This document shows positions 42,364 to 51,134 of a DNA stretch of 64,000 bases, one piece after another. The stretch is from CAYQQK01 sp964420065 (GTDB taxonomy: Bacteria; Bacillota; Dethiobacteria; DTU022): NCBI GenBank assembly GCA_964420065.1, contig CAYQQK010000001.1, positions 1 to 64,000 on the forward strand. Reading direction: 5' to 3'. The notes beneath the pieces are model-generated. The model was given only the letters and a program-made list of their open reading frames with translations, ran no database searches and was not told where the DNA came from. Within the stretch, counting starts at the first letter, position 1; the number at the start of each line of letters is the position of its first letter. The position numbers and the translations under genes are program-made.

Positions 42364-43710
42364 ATGATGCTAATAACACGGTTTCTGGTTGTGCTTCTGG
42401 CAGCGTTATTGTTGACCGCGCCGGGGTGCGGCCGTGACGCCTCCTTTCAGCGGAAAGAGGCGTCTCCTTTAAGTTTTGACGTTGTGGTGTTGGGCGACAC
42501 CTTGGGTGCGCTCGTCTGTGCGCTTGAGGCGGTCGATAAAGGGGCGGCGGTAGCCATCCTTTACGGACAACCCGGCCATGATGCCTGGTTGTTGGAACAG
42601 GGTGCGGTTGCGGCCTTTCCGGCACAGGTGAACGGAAATAGCGGTGCGGGGAAGGATATGGTCCCGGAAACGTATAGCGTCTTCGATTTACGACGGGACC
42701 TGGGTCTAAGCGGCGGCATTTGGGGCCAGACCTGGCACTATGATTTGTTAGCTGCCGGGGCGGGTGACGCTCTGGATTGGTTTACCGCTTTGACCGGAAC
42801 ACCGGCCGAGCAGATCCGGCCCGGTTTTTTCCAGCTACCACATCTCTTTTACGACCGGGCTTACACCGGGCTGGCCCATGCAGCCGGTAAACACGGGGTT
42901 CGCTTTGTCGGCGAGGCTGAAGTGGATGAACTTGAGCATGCAACCGGAGACAGTTGCTTCATGTTCCGGGTGCGGTTTCCCGGTGACCGGGTGGTCCGGA
43001 TCATTGCCCGGGCGGTAGTCATGGCTCAGGGCGGCTACCTGGAAGACCGGGTGTTGATGCAGGAAGTGGCTGCGGGGGTGCGCGTCGCCCCCTGGCGCAA
43101 TGCCGGCAGTGGTGAAGCGATGCGTCTAGCGATTGCTCAGAATCTCGATCTGGTCCAACTTGATCATTTTGCCTATGGGCTGGCAATGCAAGAGGACGGG
43201 AATTGGGTCAGGGCGCGTTACCCGGAGCAGGCCCTGTTGGTTACCGGCGGGCAGGCACAACCAGTTTATGGCATCACCGAAGCCGCAATTCTGGCCGCCC
43301 TTTTACAGCAGGGGCAAGATGGTGCCGGCTGGCTCGTGGTTGCGGAGTCCCGGTTGGCGAAAACAGAAAAAGACAGCCTCAATTGGTTGCGTTACACCGG
43401 TATCGATTCTTTCCTGGAGGCGCAATTTCCGGATTCTTTGCCCCTGTCCAGGCCGTTGTTTGATCGCCCCTGGGATAACTATTACGCAATTCCTGTCGCC
43501 GCCCTGGCCGAGTATTGTCTTGGGGGTATCGCTGTGAATGAGCAAGGTCAAGTTTTGCGGGCCGGGCATGCGGTGACCGGAATGTTCGCCCTTGGGGAAG
43601 CTGCCGGCGGGTTGCACGGCAAGGCACTGCTGCCGGGAGCTGCTTTGAGTGAAGTCCTCGTGTGGGGGCGCCGGATTGGTGATGGGGCGGCTCGGCTGGC
43701 CCAAAAGTAA
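42364..43710 (+). CDS. exported flavoprotein of the FrdA/flavocytochrome c type, role unknown
   Basis: A 448-residue protein whose N-terminus is a hydrophobic signal with a possible lipobox ending at C22 (LLTAPGC), so it is probably exported, perhaps as a lipoprotein. The FAD-binding part begins FDVVVLGDTLGALVCALEA, but the usual GxGxxG is degenerate (GDTLGA). The C-terminus keeps the family's FAD-contacting segment, AGGLHGKALLPGAALSEVLV and WGRR, seen in fumarate reductase/succinate dehydrogenase flavoproteins and FAD-dependent oxidoreductases. The substrate-binding arginines of fumarate reductase cannot be assigned by eye. It follows gyrA by 35 bp and precedes the carboxyltransferase gene by 35 bp, so the two may be cotranscribed. 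I cannot assign a substrate. Confidence 0.75.
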   Translation: MMLITRFLVVLLAALLLTAPGCGRDASFQRKEASPLSFDVVVLGDTLGALVCALEAVDKGAAVAILYGQPGHDAWLLEQGAVAAFPAQVNGNSGAGKDMVPETYSVFDLRRDLGLSGGIWGQTWHYDLLAAGAGDALDWFTALTGTPAEQIRPGFFQLPHLFYDRAYTGLAHAAGKHGVRFVGEAEVDELEHATGDSCFMFRVRFPGDRVVRIIARAVVMAQGGYLEDRVLMQEVAAGVRVAPWRNAGSGEAMRLAIAQNLDLVQLDHFAYGLAMQEDGNWVRARYPEQALLVTGGQAQPVYGITEAAILAALLQQGQDGAGWLVVAESRLAKTEKDSLNWLRYTGIDSFLEAQFPDSLPLSRPLFDRPWDNYYAIPVAALAEYCLGGIAVNEQGQVLRAGHAVTGMFALGEAAGGLHGKALLPGAALSEVLVWGRRIGDGAARLAQK

Positions 43711-43745
43711 ACGTTGCGGGATGCGCCGGAAAGGGGTGAGCGAAG

Positions 43746-45275
43746 ATGGCCCGGTCTCCTGTTCGTATAACCGATACTACCCTGCGTGATGCGCACCAGT
43801 CTTTGATGGCAACTCGCATGCGCACGAATGATATGCTCCCCGTGGCCGGGCTAATGGATCGGGTCGGCTATTATTCGTTGGAGGTTTGGGGTGGAGCTAC
43901 ATTTGATGCCAGTATGCGTTTCCTCAACGAAGACCCGTGGCACCGGTTACGGGTTCTGCGTGACGCTTTCCGAAAAACGCGTCTGCAGATGCTTCTGCGG
44001 GGACAGAACATCCTCGGTTACCACCACTACCCTGACGATGTGGTGGAGGAATTCATCAAACGGGTTGTGGCCAACGGGATCGATATTATCCGTATTTTTG
44101 ACGCTTTGAACGATTGGCGCAACATGGAGAAAGCCATGCTTGGTGCCAAAAAGGAAGGGGCCGAAGTCCAGGGCACGATCAGCTATACTGTCAGCCCCCT
44201 GCATAATGTTGACCATTTTGTGGAACTGGGGCGGATCATCCGGGAAATGGGGGCCGATACCTTATGTATCAAGGATATGGCGGGCCTTATCGCGCCCTAT
44301 GACGCTTTCAGGCTGGTAGCGGAATTAAAGGGAAAGGTTGGCCTGCCCTTACAATTGCATTGTCACTCAACGAGCGGTATGGCTTCAATGGCCTATCTCA
44401 AGGCCATTGAAGCGGGGGTGGATGCGGTCGATACCGCCTGTGCCGCCCTTTCGCAAGGAACCAGCCAACCATCCACGGATAGTCTGGTCGCCGCCCTGGC
44501 CGGGACAAAATATGCCACCGGTTTGGATTTGAGCCTGCTTAGTCAGATCAGTGCTCACTTCAAGGAAGTGCGTTCCAGGTACAATTTGCTTGCAGAAGTC
44601 ACGGTTGGAGTGGATACCGACGTCCTTAATTACCAGATTCCGGGAGGGATGATCTCCAATCTGGCCTCCCAACTTGCAGAGCAGCACGCCTCTCACTTGT
44701 TGCCCCGGGTGTTGGAAGAGGTACCCCGGGTCAGGGCCGATCTCGGTTATCCGCCGCTGGTTACCCCCTCGAGCCAGATCGTCGGTGCTCAGGCCGTGCT
44801 TAACGTGCTTCTGGGGGAGCGTTACAAAATGGTTTCCACCGAGTTCAAAAATTATCTGCGCGGGCTTTATGGCCGTCCTCCCGGAAGGATATCCCGTCGT
44901 TTACGCGAACAGATTCTCAAGCATGAGAAACCGGTGGGGGGCCGCCCGGCGGACCTGCTGCCGCCGCAACTGGAAAAAGCACGGCGGGAACTGGGGGATC
45001 TGGCTGTGCAGGGAGAGGATGTTTTGACTTATATTCTATTTCCCAACGTCGCCCGGGAATTCTTTCTACGGCGGAATGAACAGAAAAAGCCCTCCGTCAC
45101 GACTAAAAACCCGGGGGGGGCTGGTCACAGTCAAAACGAGTCAACCGTGAAGGCAGCCCCTGCCTGCAACCCCGGTTGTCGCACCGCTGTTTCCAAAGAG
45201 TCCCCGTTGCTTTCACGACTCGATACGGTAGATCGCAATATTCTTTTGGAGGATGACGGGGTTTACCCGGTGTGA
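43746..45275 (+). CDS. PycB/OadA-type carboxyltransferase without biotin domain
   Basis: A 509-residue protein with the HMGL-like TIM barrel of pyruvate carboxylase and oxaloacetate decarboxylase: ITDTTLRDAHQSLMATRM at the start, GGATFDASMRFLNEDPW, CIKDMAGL (the carboxylated lysine) and LQLHCHSTSGMASMAYLKA with the metal-binding H-x-H. The PycA-like partner domain (about 310-460) follows. The biotinyl domain with its AMKM motif, present in full-length PycB/OadA, is absent; residues about 455-509 are a low-complexity tail (AAPACNPGCRTAVSKES). It may resemble the 5S subunit of transcarboxylase, which takes biotin from a separate protein, or have been truncated by the transposase relic just downstream. 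The SD GGGGTGAG precedes the ATG. Confidence 0.85.
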   Translation: MARSPVRITDTTLRDAHQSLMATRMRTNDMLPVAGLMDRVGYYSLEVWGGATFDASMRFLNEDPWHRLRVLRDAFRKTRLQMLLRGQNILGYHHYPDDVVEEFIKRVVANGIDIIRIFDALNDWRNMEKAMLGAKKEGAEVQGTISYTVSPLHNVDHFVELGRIIREMGADTLCIKDMAGLIAPYDAFRLVAELKGKVGLPLQLHCHSTSGMASMAYLKAIEAGVDAVDTACAALSQGTSQPSTDSLVAALAGTKYATGLDLSLLSQISAHFKEVRSRYNLLAEVTVGVDTDVLNYQIPGGMISNLASQLAEQHASHLLPRVLEEVPRVRADLGYPPLVTPSSQIVGAQAVLNVLLGERYKMVSTEFKNYLRGLYGRPPGRISRRLREQILKHEKPVGGRPADLLPPQLEKARRELGDLAVQGEDVLTYILFPNVAREFFLRRNEQKKPSVTTKNPGGAGHSQNESTVKAAPACNPGCRTAVSKESPLLSRLDTVDRNILLEDDGVYPV

Positions 45276-45284
45276 TACGGTATG

Positions 45285-45704
45285 CAAAGTGGTTTACGAC
45301 TACTGCGGCTGTGTTTACTGTCATTGCCCCAGGACGGGGGTAAGAAGGATGCCCTACGGCGGCTTTGAGCAGGAGCGGAAGACCTTGAAATATTGTTGCT
45401 CTGCGCAGCGTTACGGGGTAAAATGTGCGCTAAAGCTGAGTTGTCCGGTGGGCAAAGTGGTGCGCATCGCGTTAAAAGAAGACCGGCGGGTGTTTACCCC
45501 GGTGGACCGCAGCAGCTACAAGTGGAAATCGCTGTACAAAATGCGGACTCTGTGTAGCGGGTTAATAGCAGGTTTGATATATCGTTTTGAGAAGCACTAC
45601 ATGCGGGGACTGGCAAATTGCAAGTGCGCTTGGGATTGGCTTTTTGCGTGATATTGGCCATGGCGGCAAGCGAGATCATAGAAAATAAATTGGAACAGAG
45701 AAAA
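45285..45704 (+). pseudogene. decayed DDE transposase, C-terminal fragment
   Basis: The frame reading CGCVYCHCPRTGVRRMPYGG, RKTLKYCCSAQRYGVKC, DRRVFTPVDRSSYKWKSLYK resembles the C-terminal half of DDE transposases in which the usual continuation is RTAVERVNSRLD. Here the following codons give RTLCSGLIAGLIYRFEKHYM, but the +1 frame reads a stop in place of the conserved glutamate and then RVNSRFDISF. The final part (VRLGLAFCVILAMAASE) is in yet another frame. So at least two frameshifts and one nonsense change are present. The relic starts right after the carboxyltransferase stop and no inverted repeats were recognised. The 208 bp after it (45705-45912) holds nothing that I recognise. Confidence 0.75.
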
Positions 45705-45912
45705 TAATATCCCAACATCAAAGTCGGATTCAAGGCAGAAGTATGCCCGAAATCAGTTTTAATTCAGCCAAAGCAGCCAATTTGCAGTCGATAGCGAAAC
45801 AACCGGCGAACTTTGCAGGTAAAATGTCTCTGCCTGAGCGGATTGCCGGCTTTCTATTACGGTTTTTATTGAAAAAATGGGCACAACGCAAATGGCTCTG
45901 GCATGTTTTATG

Positions 45913-45942
45913 TTGACACTGTCGGAGGGTGCGGGGTATAAT
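45913..45942 (+). promoter_or_regulatory. promoter of the ilv-leu operon
   Basis: -35 TTGACA and -10 TATAAT are perfect hexamers with an 18-bp spacer. Transcription would start near 45949, giving a leader of about 300 nt before ilvE that includes the T-box. Confidence 0.88.
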
Positions 45943-45948
45943 ATTCTA

Positions 45949-46203
45949 CAATATTTTTTAAAAGCCATGACGGGTAGGAGTAGGCCGGTACCTTTCCAAG
46001 AGAGCCGGGTATGCTGCGAACCGGTAAGGGAAACGGCCCGAAAGTCGATCCCGAGCCGGCCCGCTGAAAGCAAAGTAGGCGGGCCCGGGTAGCGCCGTGA
46101 TCCGTATCGAGCGTCCGCCAGTCAGCTTGTAGTGGTGCCTGTCGGAAAAAGGGTGGTACCGCGGAGGAAATCCCTTCGCCCCTTTGGGTGGAGGGTTTTT
46201 TTT
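45949..46203 (+). ncRNA. T-box riboswitch leader upstream of ilvE
   Basis: The diagnostic T-box sequence AGGGTGGTACCGCGG lies at 46150-46164. Upstream is a Stem I with the AGTA turn (45979-45983), the apical motif AGAGAG ... GCTGCGAACCGG (about 46000-46024) and a candidate specifier region at 46041-46054. The terminator follows: CCCTTCGCCC pairs with GGGTGGAGGG (10 bp including G-U pairs) with loop CTTT and eight T residues. Uncharged tRNA should bind Stem I and the T-box bulge to form the antiterminator. The genes controlled point to a branched-chain amino acid tRNA. In the specifier region GTC (Val) and ATC (Ile) are both possible by eye. Confidence 0.93.
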
Positions 46204-46245
46204 ATGAGTTTTACTTTAATCCAATGTTTGACGGGGGGAGAGGCG

Positions 46246-47127
46246 ATGAAAGAAACAAGGTTGATCTTCATGAACGGAACGCTGGTACCGGCGGCGGCGG
46301 CGGTCATTTCCGTGTTTGACCATGGCTATCTCTACGGCGACGGGGTTTTTGAAGGGATTCGGGCTTATAATGGGCGAATTTTTCGCCTGGCGGAACATGT
46401 GCGCCGGCTCTTTGAATCGGCCCATCATATTATGTTGCCGATCCCGTTTGACCACGCCGGGATGGAGGAAGCGATCATGAACACGGTCCGGGCCAACGGG
46501 CTGCGGGATGCTTATATCCGGGTGGTGGTTTCCCGGGGGGTGGGAGATCTCGGTCTTGATCCCCGTAAATGCCGGGAAAGCCAGGTGGTCATTATCGCCG
46601 ACAGCATCAATCTTTATCCTGCCGAATTGTACCGTCGCGGGTTACAGGTGATCACCGTACCCACGCGGCGTAATATCGCCGACGCCCTTGATCCAAAAAT
46701 CAAATCCCTGAACTATCTGAATAACATTCTTGTCAAAATAGAGGCTAACCGGGCCGGGGTGATGGAAGCGCTTATGCTTAGCCAAAACGGTTATATCACT
46801 GAAGGGTCGGGAGACAACATTTTTATTTATCGCAAGGGGATACTCCTGACCACCCCATCGTATCTGGGTATTCTGGAAGGGGTTACCCGTGAAGCGGTCA
46901 TGGAACTGGCCGGTGATGAAGCGATTCCGGTCCGGGAGGAACCTTTTACCCGTCACGACCTTTACGTATGTGATGAATGCTTTCTGACCGGGACGGCGGC
47001 AGAGGTAGTTCCGGTTGTCGAGGTGGACGGGCGAATGATCGGGAACGGGACCCCCGGGCCCGTAACCCTGCGCTTGATGGAACTGTTTCGGCATCTGGTT
47101 CAAAACGAGGGGACGATGGTGGAGTAA
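46246..47127 (+). CDS. ilvE: branched-chain amino acid aminotransferase (class IV)
   Basis: About 293 residues. ATG at 46246 has the SD GGGGGGAGAGG; an upstream frame starts inside the T-box leader and is rejected. The start ETRLIFMNGTLVPAAAAVIS and FDHGYLYGDGVFEGIRAY are class IV signatures. The PLP lysine is in KIKSLNYLNNILVKIEA, and SQNGYITEGSGDNIF binds the cofactor. It transfers amino groups between Ile, Leu or Val and 2-oxoglutarate. D-amino acid aminotransferase is the main alternative, but the T-box and ilv neighbours argue for IlvE. It is the first gene of the operon. Confidence 0.92.
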   Translation: MKETRLIFMNGTLVPAAAAVISVFDHGYLYGDGVFEGIRAYNGRIFRLAEHVRRLFESAHHIMLPIPFDHAGMEEAIMNTVRANGLRDAYIRVVVSRGVGDLGLDPRKCRESQVVIIADSINLYPAELYRRGLQVITVPTRRNIADALDPKIKSLNYLNNILVKIEANRAGVMEALMLSQNGYITEGSGDNIFIYRKGILLTTPSYLGILEGVTREAVMELAGDEAIPVREEPFTRHDLYVCDECFLTGTAAEVVPVVEVDGRMIGNGTPGPVTLRLMELFRHLVQNEGTMVE

Positions 47128-47197
47128 AGCCGGGCTATGATAAAAAGATCCGTTCCGGTTTTCCACCCGACAATACACGGCAGGAGGTTGATCCGGT

Positions 47198-48871
47198 ATG
47201 CGCAGTGAACAGGTTCTGAAAGGGTTTGAAAGAGCGCCCCATCGGGCTCTTTTCATGGCTATGGGATACCATCCCGAGGAATTAAAACGCCCCCTGGTGG
47301 GAGTGGTGAATTCCTCCAATGAAATCGTACCCGGCCATATCCACCTGGCCCGGATCAGTGAAGCGGTGAAAGCTGGGGTGCGCCTGGCGGGCGGAGTACC
47401 GGTTGAATTTTCCACTATTGCCGTCTGTGACGGGATTGCCATGGGTCACCGCGGGATGAATTATTCCCTGGCCAGCCGGGAAATCATTGCGGACAGCATC
47501 GAGGCCATGGTCGAGGCCCATTGTTTCGACGCTCTGGCTTTTGTTACCAACTGCGACAAGGTAGTCCCGGGGATGCTTATGGCCGCGGCCCGGATGAATC
47601 TGCCCGCAGTCATGGTCAGCGGGGGACCGATGCTGGCCGGAGAGTACCGCGGCCGTCGTCTCGATTTAAATACTATTTTTGAAGGGGTAGGTGCGGTCAA
47701 GGCCGGTCGCCTTTCCGAAGAAGAACTGGAGGAGATGGCTCTGCGAGCCTGCCCGGGTTGCGGCTCCTGTGCCGGCATGTTTACCGCCAATTCCATGAAT
47801 TGCATCACCGAAGCCCTTGGTCTGGCCCTGCCCGGTAACGGGACCATCCCCGCCATTGACGCCGGTCGCCTGCGCTTGGCCAAGGAAGCCGGGATGAAGG
47901 TGATGGAGATGTTCGAACAAGGGCTTACCGCGAGACGGATATTGACCGGGGAGGCCCTGATGAACGCCCTTACCGTCGATATGGCTCTCGGGTGTTCCAC
48001 CAACACGCTCCTTCATCTTCCGGCGATTGCCCATGAAATGGGGATGACCCTGGATTTAACGGAGATCGATGTCCTGAGCCGGAAGACGCCGCAGTTGTGT
48101 CTGCTCAGCCCTGCCGGTGAAGACCGTGTTGAGGACCTGAACCGGGTCGGCGGGATCCCGGCCGTGATGAAAGAACTGGCCGGGGGCGGTTTGCTCAATC
48201 TTGATCCGCTTACCGTTACCGGTCGGACCGTGGCCCAAAACCTGAAATATGCCGATGCCGTTGACGGTCGCGTGATCCGCTCGCTCGCAGATCCGTACCG
48301 CGGTGAAGGAGGGCTGGCCGTTTTGTTCGGCAATCTTGCCCCCGGTGGGGCGGTGGTCAAACAGGGGGCGGTCGCCGAAGAGATGATGGTCAATCGTGGT
48401 CCGGCCCGTGTTTTCGATAGTGAAGATAAAGCCCAGACGGCGATCCTGGACGGGGCGATCCGGCCCGGCGATATCGTGGTTATCCGTTACGAGGGGCCGC
48501 GCGGCGGTCCCGGGATGAGGGAAATGCTTGCCCCGACGTCGGCCCTGGCCGGGATGGGGTTGGACAGGGCGGTGGCTTTGATTACCGACGGACGTTTTTC
48601 CGGAGCCAGCCGGGGTGCGGCGATCGGGCATATCTCTCCGGAGGCGGCTGCCGGGGGCCCCCTGGCCCTGGTACAGGAAGGGGATTTGATCTGTATCGAT
48701 ATTCCGGAACGCCGGCTCGATCTACAGGTTTCCGAATCGGAACTGTCCCGACGCCGGGAGAATCTTGTTCCTTTTGTGCCCAGAATAACCCGGGGTTATC
48801 TTGGTCGCTATGCCCGCCTGGTTGCATCGGCCAATCGTGGTGCGATCCTGGAAGCGGGGGAGGAAGCGTGA
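47198..48871 (+). CDS. ilvD: dihydroxy-acid dehydratase
   Basis: A 557-residue Fe-S enzyme that dehydrates dihydroxy-acids to the 2-oxo acids of valine and isoleucine. Family segments: VGVVNSSNEIVPGHIHL, FVTNCDKVVPGMLMAAAR (the catalytic/cluster cysteine), CPGCGSCAGMFTANSMNCI (two cluster cysteines) and VALITDGRFSGASRGAAIGH near the C-terminus. The SD CAGGAGG lies upstream of the ATG. It follows ilvE by 70 bp and its stop overlaps the ilvB start (GTGA). Confidence 0.97.
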   Translation: MRSEQVLKGFERAPHRALFMAMGYHPEELKRPLVGVVNSSNEIVPGHIHLARISEAVKAGVRLAGGVPVEFSTIAVCDGIAMGHRGMNYSLASREIIADSIEAMVEAHCFDALAFVTNCDKVVPGMLMAAARMNLPAVMVSGGPMLAGEYRGRRLDLNTIFEGVGAVKAGRLSEEELEEMALRACPGCGSCAGMFTANSMNCITEALGLALPGNGTIPAIDAGRLRLAKEAGMKVMEMFEQGLTARRILTGEALMNALTVDMALGCSTNTLLHLPAIAHEMGMTLDLTEIDVLSRKTPQLCLLSPAGEDRVEDLNRVGGIPAVMKELAGGGLLNLDPLTVTGRTVAQNLKYADAVDGRVIRSLADPYRGEGGLAVLFGNLAPGGAVVKQGAVAEEMMVNRGPARVFDSEDKAQTAILDGAIRPGDIVVIRYEGPRGGPGMREMLAPTSALAGMGLDRAVALITDGRFSGASRGAAIGHISPEAAAGGPLALVQEGDLICIDIPERRLDLQVSESELSRRRENLVPFVPRITRGYLGRYARLVASANRGAILEAGEEA

Positions 48872-50559
48872 CCATGATCATGAACGGTGCGCAGATGGTT
48901 ATCGCCGCCCTGGAACAAGAACGGGTGGATACTGTATTCGGTTACCCCGGCGGGGCGGTGTTGCCCCTTTACGATGCTCTCTACCACTCCCGGTTGCGCC
49001 ATATTCAGGTGCGACATGAACAGGGAGCGGTGCATGCCGCCGACGGCTATGCACGGGTTACCGGAAAACCAGGGGTTGTTTTTGCCACCTCTGGTCCGGG
49101 GGCAACGAACCTGGTCACCGGTATCGCCACGGCGCATATGGACTCGGTTCCTTTGGTCCTTATTACCGGACAGGTCGCAACCCGTTTGCTCGGGACCGAC
49201 TCTTTCCAGGAGGCCGATATCACCGGAATCACCCTTCCCATTACCAAACATAATTATCTGATCCAGAATCTGGCCGAACTGCCCGGTAGCATAGCCGAGG
49301 CGTTCCATATCGCTTCTACCGGCCGGTGCGGACCGGTTTTGATCGATATTCCAAAGGATATTTTTGAAAAAGAAGGCCGGTTTCAATATCCGCAAGCCCG
49401 CGAAATACCCGGGTACAAGCCTACTTTTGAAGGGCATAGCGGTCAGATTGCCAAGGCGGTCCGGGCTATTGGCGCGGCCCGGAAACCGGTTATTTTTGCC
49501 GGCGGCGGGATCATCCGTTCCGGCGCCGCCGCAAGTTTGCAAGAGCTGGCCGAGAAGGCGCAAATACCGGTTGCTCTGACCCTGATGGGCCTTGGTGCCT
49601 TTCCCGGGAGCAGTACCCTGTTTTTGGGCATGCCGGGGATGCACGGAACTGTCGCGGCCAACCGGGCCCTCTGTGCAGCCGATTTAATAATCGCTGCCGG
49701 GGTGCGTTTCGATGACCGGGTTACAGGTAAATTGGACTGTTTTGCCCCCGGCGCCCGGATTATTCATATCGATATCGATCCGGCGGAAATCGGCAAGAAC
49801 GTGGCGGTTCATATCCCTATTGTCGGCGATGTGGAACGGGTGCTGGGTTCGCTGCTTCACAAATTAAAACCCGGCGACACCGCTTCCTGGCGAGAACAGA
49901 TCGCGGAATGGAAAAGGCTTTATCCCCTTGATCGTGGTTCCGGCACCGGTGCAACAGGTAAACTGAAACCACAATTTGTGATCCGGGAAATTTTCCGGCT
50001 CACCCGTGGAGAAGCGATCATCTCCACCGATGTGGGACAGCACCAGATGTGGACCGCACAATACTATCTTTTCGACCAGCCGTGCCGCTTCCTTTCTTCA
50101 GGAGGCCTGGGTACCATGGGTTACGGGTTCCCGGCGGCTATCGGAGCGGCACTGGCCTTGCCGGAAGAAACGGTTTTCTGCATTGTCGGGGACGGCGGGT
50201 TTCAGATGAATATCCAGGAGCTCGCCACGGCGGCGACGCACCGGGCGGGGGTTAAGGTGGCGGTGATCAACAATGGCTATCTGGGCATGGTTCGTCAGTG
50301 GCAGGAACTATTCTGGGGGCGTCGTTATTCCCAAACGACGCTGACGGGTAACCCTGATTTTGTTCGGGTGGGAGAAGCGTACGGAATTCCCGGTTTACGG
50401 GTATCCCGGGAAGAAGAGGTGTTTCCTGCCATCAGCGAAGCCCTTGCTACTCCGGGTCCGTTTTTGCTTGATTGCATGGTGGAGCCGGAAGAAAACGTGT
50501 TGCCCATGGTGCCTCCGAACAAACCAATCAACGAAATCCTCACCGGAGGTAACGGCTGA
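48868..50559 (+). CDS. ilvB: acetolactate synthase, large subunit
   Basis: A 563-residue thiamine diphosphate enzyme that makes acetolactate or acetohydroxybutyrate. The N-terminal pyrimidine-binding domain has FGYPGGAVLPLYDAL and GPGATNLVTGIATA; the glutamate in RHEQGAVHAADGYAR is the ThDP activator. The C-terminal domain has GDGGFQMNIQEL with N..MV, the ThDP motif (VVGDGGF-type). Start codon is GTG at 48868 overlapping ilvD, or an ATG six bases downstream; the SD GGGGGAGGAAG serves either. It overlaps ilvN by one base (TGATG), so the two subunits are coupled in translation. Confidence 0.96.
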   Translation: MTMIMNGAQMVIAALEQERVDTVFGYPGGAVLPLYDALYHSRLRHIQVRHEQGAVHAADGYARVTGKPGVVFATSGPGATNLVTGIATAHMDSVPLVLITGQVATRLLGTDSFQEADITGITLPITKHNYLIQNLAELPGSIAEAFHIASTGRCGPVLIDIPKDIFEKEGRFQYPQAREIPGYKPTFEGHSGQIAKAVRAIGAARKPVIFAGGGIIRSGAAASLQELAEKAQIPVALTLMGLGAFPGSSTLFLGMPGMHGTVAANRALCAADLIIAAGVRFDDRVTGKLDCFAPGARIIHIDIDPAEIGKNVAVHIPIVGDVERVLGSLLHKLKPGDTASWREQIAEWKRLYPLDRGSGTGATGKLKPQFVIREIFRLTRGEAIISTDVGQHQMWTAQYYLFDQPCRFLSSGGLGTMGYGFPAAIGAALALPEETVFCIVGDGGFQMNIQELATAATHRAGVKVAVINNGYLGMVRQWQELFWGRRYSQTTLTGNPDFVRVGEAYGIPGLRVSREEEVFPAISEALATPGPFLLDCMVEPEENVLPMVPPNKPINEILTGGNG

Positions 50560-51050
50560 TGAGATATATTCTGGCGGTACTGGTCGAAAACAAGCCCGGG
50601 GTGCTGACACGGGTCGCCGGTTTATTTAGCCGGCGTGGGTTTAATATTGATAATATTGCCGTGGGGGAGACAGCGGAACCGGGCATTTCTCGCATGACTA
50701 TCGCTGTGCGGGGCGACGAAGCGGTGCTTGAACAGGTTGAAAAACAATTAAACAAGCTCATCAATGTGATCAAAGTAAGCAATCTTTCGCACGAACCGGC
50801 GGTAGTACGGGAGTTGGTCCTGATCAAGGTCAAAGCCGACCCCCGCACCCGGACCGATGTGCAACAGATTGTGGAAACCTTTCGGGGCAAGATCGTTGAT
50901 GTTTCGCTGGATTCCATGATTGTCGAGGTTACCGGCAACAAGGAAAAGCTGGATGCGATCAAGTTACTGCTTCAACATTACGGGATACAGGAACTGGTGC
51001 GTACCGGAAAGATTGCCCTCCTGCGCGGCTTCAAAACCCGGGAGGGGTAA
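50559..51050 (+). CDS. ilvN: acetolactate synthase, small regulatory subunit
   Basis: A 163-residue regulatory subunit. The N-terminal ACT domain (YILAVLVENKPGVLTRVAGL, FSRRGFNIDNIAVGETA) binds valine for feedback control, and the second part (LIKVKADPRTRTDVQQIVET) contacts the catalytic subunit. Equivalent names are ilvH or ilvN. It overlaps ilvB by one base and is followed after 84 bp by leuC. Confidence 0.96.
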   Translation: MRYILAVLVENKPGVLTRVAGLFSRRGFNIDNIAVGETAEPGISRMTIAVRGDEAVLEQVEKQLNKLINVIKVSNLSHEPAVVRELVLIKVKADPRTRTDVQQIVETFRGKIVDVSLDSMIVEVTGNKEKLDAIKLLLQHYGIQELVRTGKIALLRGFKTREG

Positions 51051-51134
51051 CCGTATTTTTTGTGACGGGGGGGGAATTGCAGAGCTCCTCTCGCAGACTG
51101 AACCATTGATTATGGAACAAAAGGAGGAGCTTTG

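Noticed and set aside
45494..45733. Minus-strand open frame of 79 codons over the transposase relic
   Set aside because: It has no SD and no family features, and is explained as the reverse of the decayed transposase.
46132..46245. Upstream in-frame start for ilvE
   Set aside because: It lies inside the T-box antiterminator and terminator and would block that function; the strong SD is at the ATG at 46246.
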